Made by a program: the position numbers and the translations under genes. DNA of 5,007 bases, taken from NCBI GenBank assembly GCA_013003515.1, contig JABDIW010000156.1:1-5007 (forward strand), given 5' to 3'. The notes under the pieces were generated by a model. That model was not told the origin of the DNA. It did no database searches and saw only the letters and a list, made by a program, of their open reading frames with translations. Within the stretch, counting starts at the first letter, position 1; each line of letters begins with the position of its first letter. Positions 4,795 through 5,007 of this stretch are shown here, in pieces. Source of the DNA: Acidimicrobiia bacterium. GTDB lineage: Bacteria > Actinomycetota > Acidimicrobiia > Spongiisociales > UBA5794.

Positions 4795-5007
4795 CCCGCG
4801 CAGTCGTCTTCGACCTGTTCCACACCCTCGCCAATCCCGAGGACTACCGGCCGCCCGACTTCGATCGCATCGAGAATGCCTCCGCTGCGGTCGGTCTCGA
4901 TCCAGCCCTGGTGACCCGTCACTGGCTCGACAACCTGCACCACGTCGCCACCAGCACGCTGCAGCCCATCGAGTTGTTGCGACGGCTGTGCGAGGCAGAA
5001 GGCATCA
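4791..5007 (+). CDS. HAD-superfamily hydrolase, N-terminal part (cut by right edge)
   Basis: The first 72 codons of a gene that runs off the window. The start is the GTG at 4791, overlapping the previous stop as GTGA, the standard coupled junction. Residues 4-13 (AVVFDLFHTL) are HAD motif I: a hydrophobic strand, the nucleophile Asp8, then Thr12-Leu13. The usual second Asp of DxDx(T/V) is Phe10, as in the D-x-F/Y-x-T-L variants typical of haloacid-dehalogenase-like members. In these the general acid/base Asp is absent, so the reaction may not be classic phosphate-ester hydrolysis. Residues after about 15 (PEDYRPPDFDRIENASAAVG) begin the helical cap. Motifs II-IV lie beyond the edge, so substrate and reaction cannot be judged. 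It is co-transcribed with the Rossmann-like protein. Confidence 0.82.
   Translation, partial: MTRAVVFDLFHTLANPEDYRPPDFDRIENASAAVGLDPALVTRHWLDNLHHVATSTLQPIELLRRLCEAEGI

Noticed and set aside
1..5007. tRNA or rRNA genes, CRISPR arrays, insertion sequences, att sites, origins
   Set aside because: No regularly spaced direct repeats, transposase-like frames, terminal inverted repeats or RNA-gene signatures other than the riboswitch were seen by eye.

Overview
The window is high-GC DNA with GTG and TTG starts, tightly overlapping genes and three candidate leaderless promoters (a TAnnnT hexamer 6-9 nt before the start codon). The Cys-anchored binding protein followed by a Ser/Thr-rich linker also points to an actinobacterium. 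An Acidimicrobiia-like lineage is a guess from style and cannot be proven from this sequence.

Layout: (1) positions 1-116 appear to hold a divergent promoter region, with the possible first 11 codons of a minus-strand gene running off the left edge. (2) 117-851 (+) encodes a 244-aa VIT1/CCC1-family Fe2+/Mn2+ transporter. (3) 848-3625 (-) is a complete three-gene ABC importer operon read right to left: binding lipoprotein (btuF), permease (btuC) and ATPase (btuD), with both internal junctions overlapping. (4) 3626-3889 is a 264-bp regulatory region. On the minus strand it carries a clear cobalamin (B12) riboswitch (3701-3811), followed by a GGAGG-rich expression platform that can bury the btuF ribosome binding site. 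Back-to-back candidate -10 boxes serve the two directions. (5) 3890-5007 (+) is an overlapping operon: a 45-codon single-membrane-segment protein, a 256-aa Rossmann-like protein of unknown function, and the start of a HAD-superfamily hydrolase cut by the right edge.

How it works together: the riboswitch fixes the likely substrate of the FecCD/BtuC-type importer as cobalamin or a corrinoid, since such importers cannot be assigned between B12, heme and siderophores from protein sequence alone. High intracellular cobalamin should fold the leader and hide the btuF ribosome binding site, and the overlapping downstream genes would probably follow by translational coupling. The VIT gene ends tail-to-tail with btuD on a shared CTAG, leaving no room for a terminator. 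The rightward three-gene operon is the least explained part of the window.
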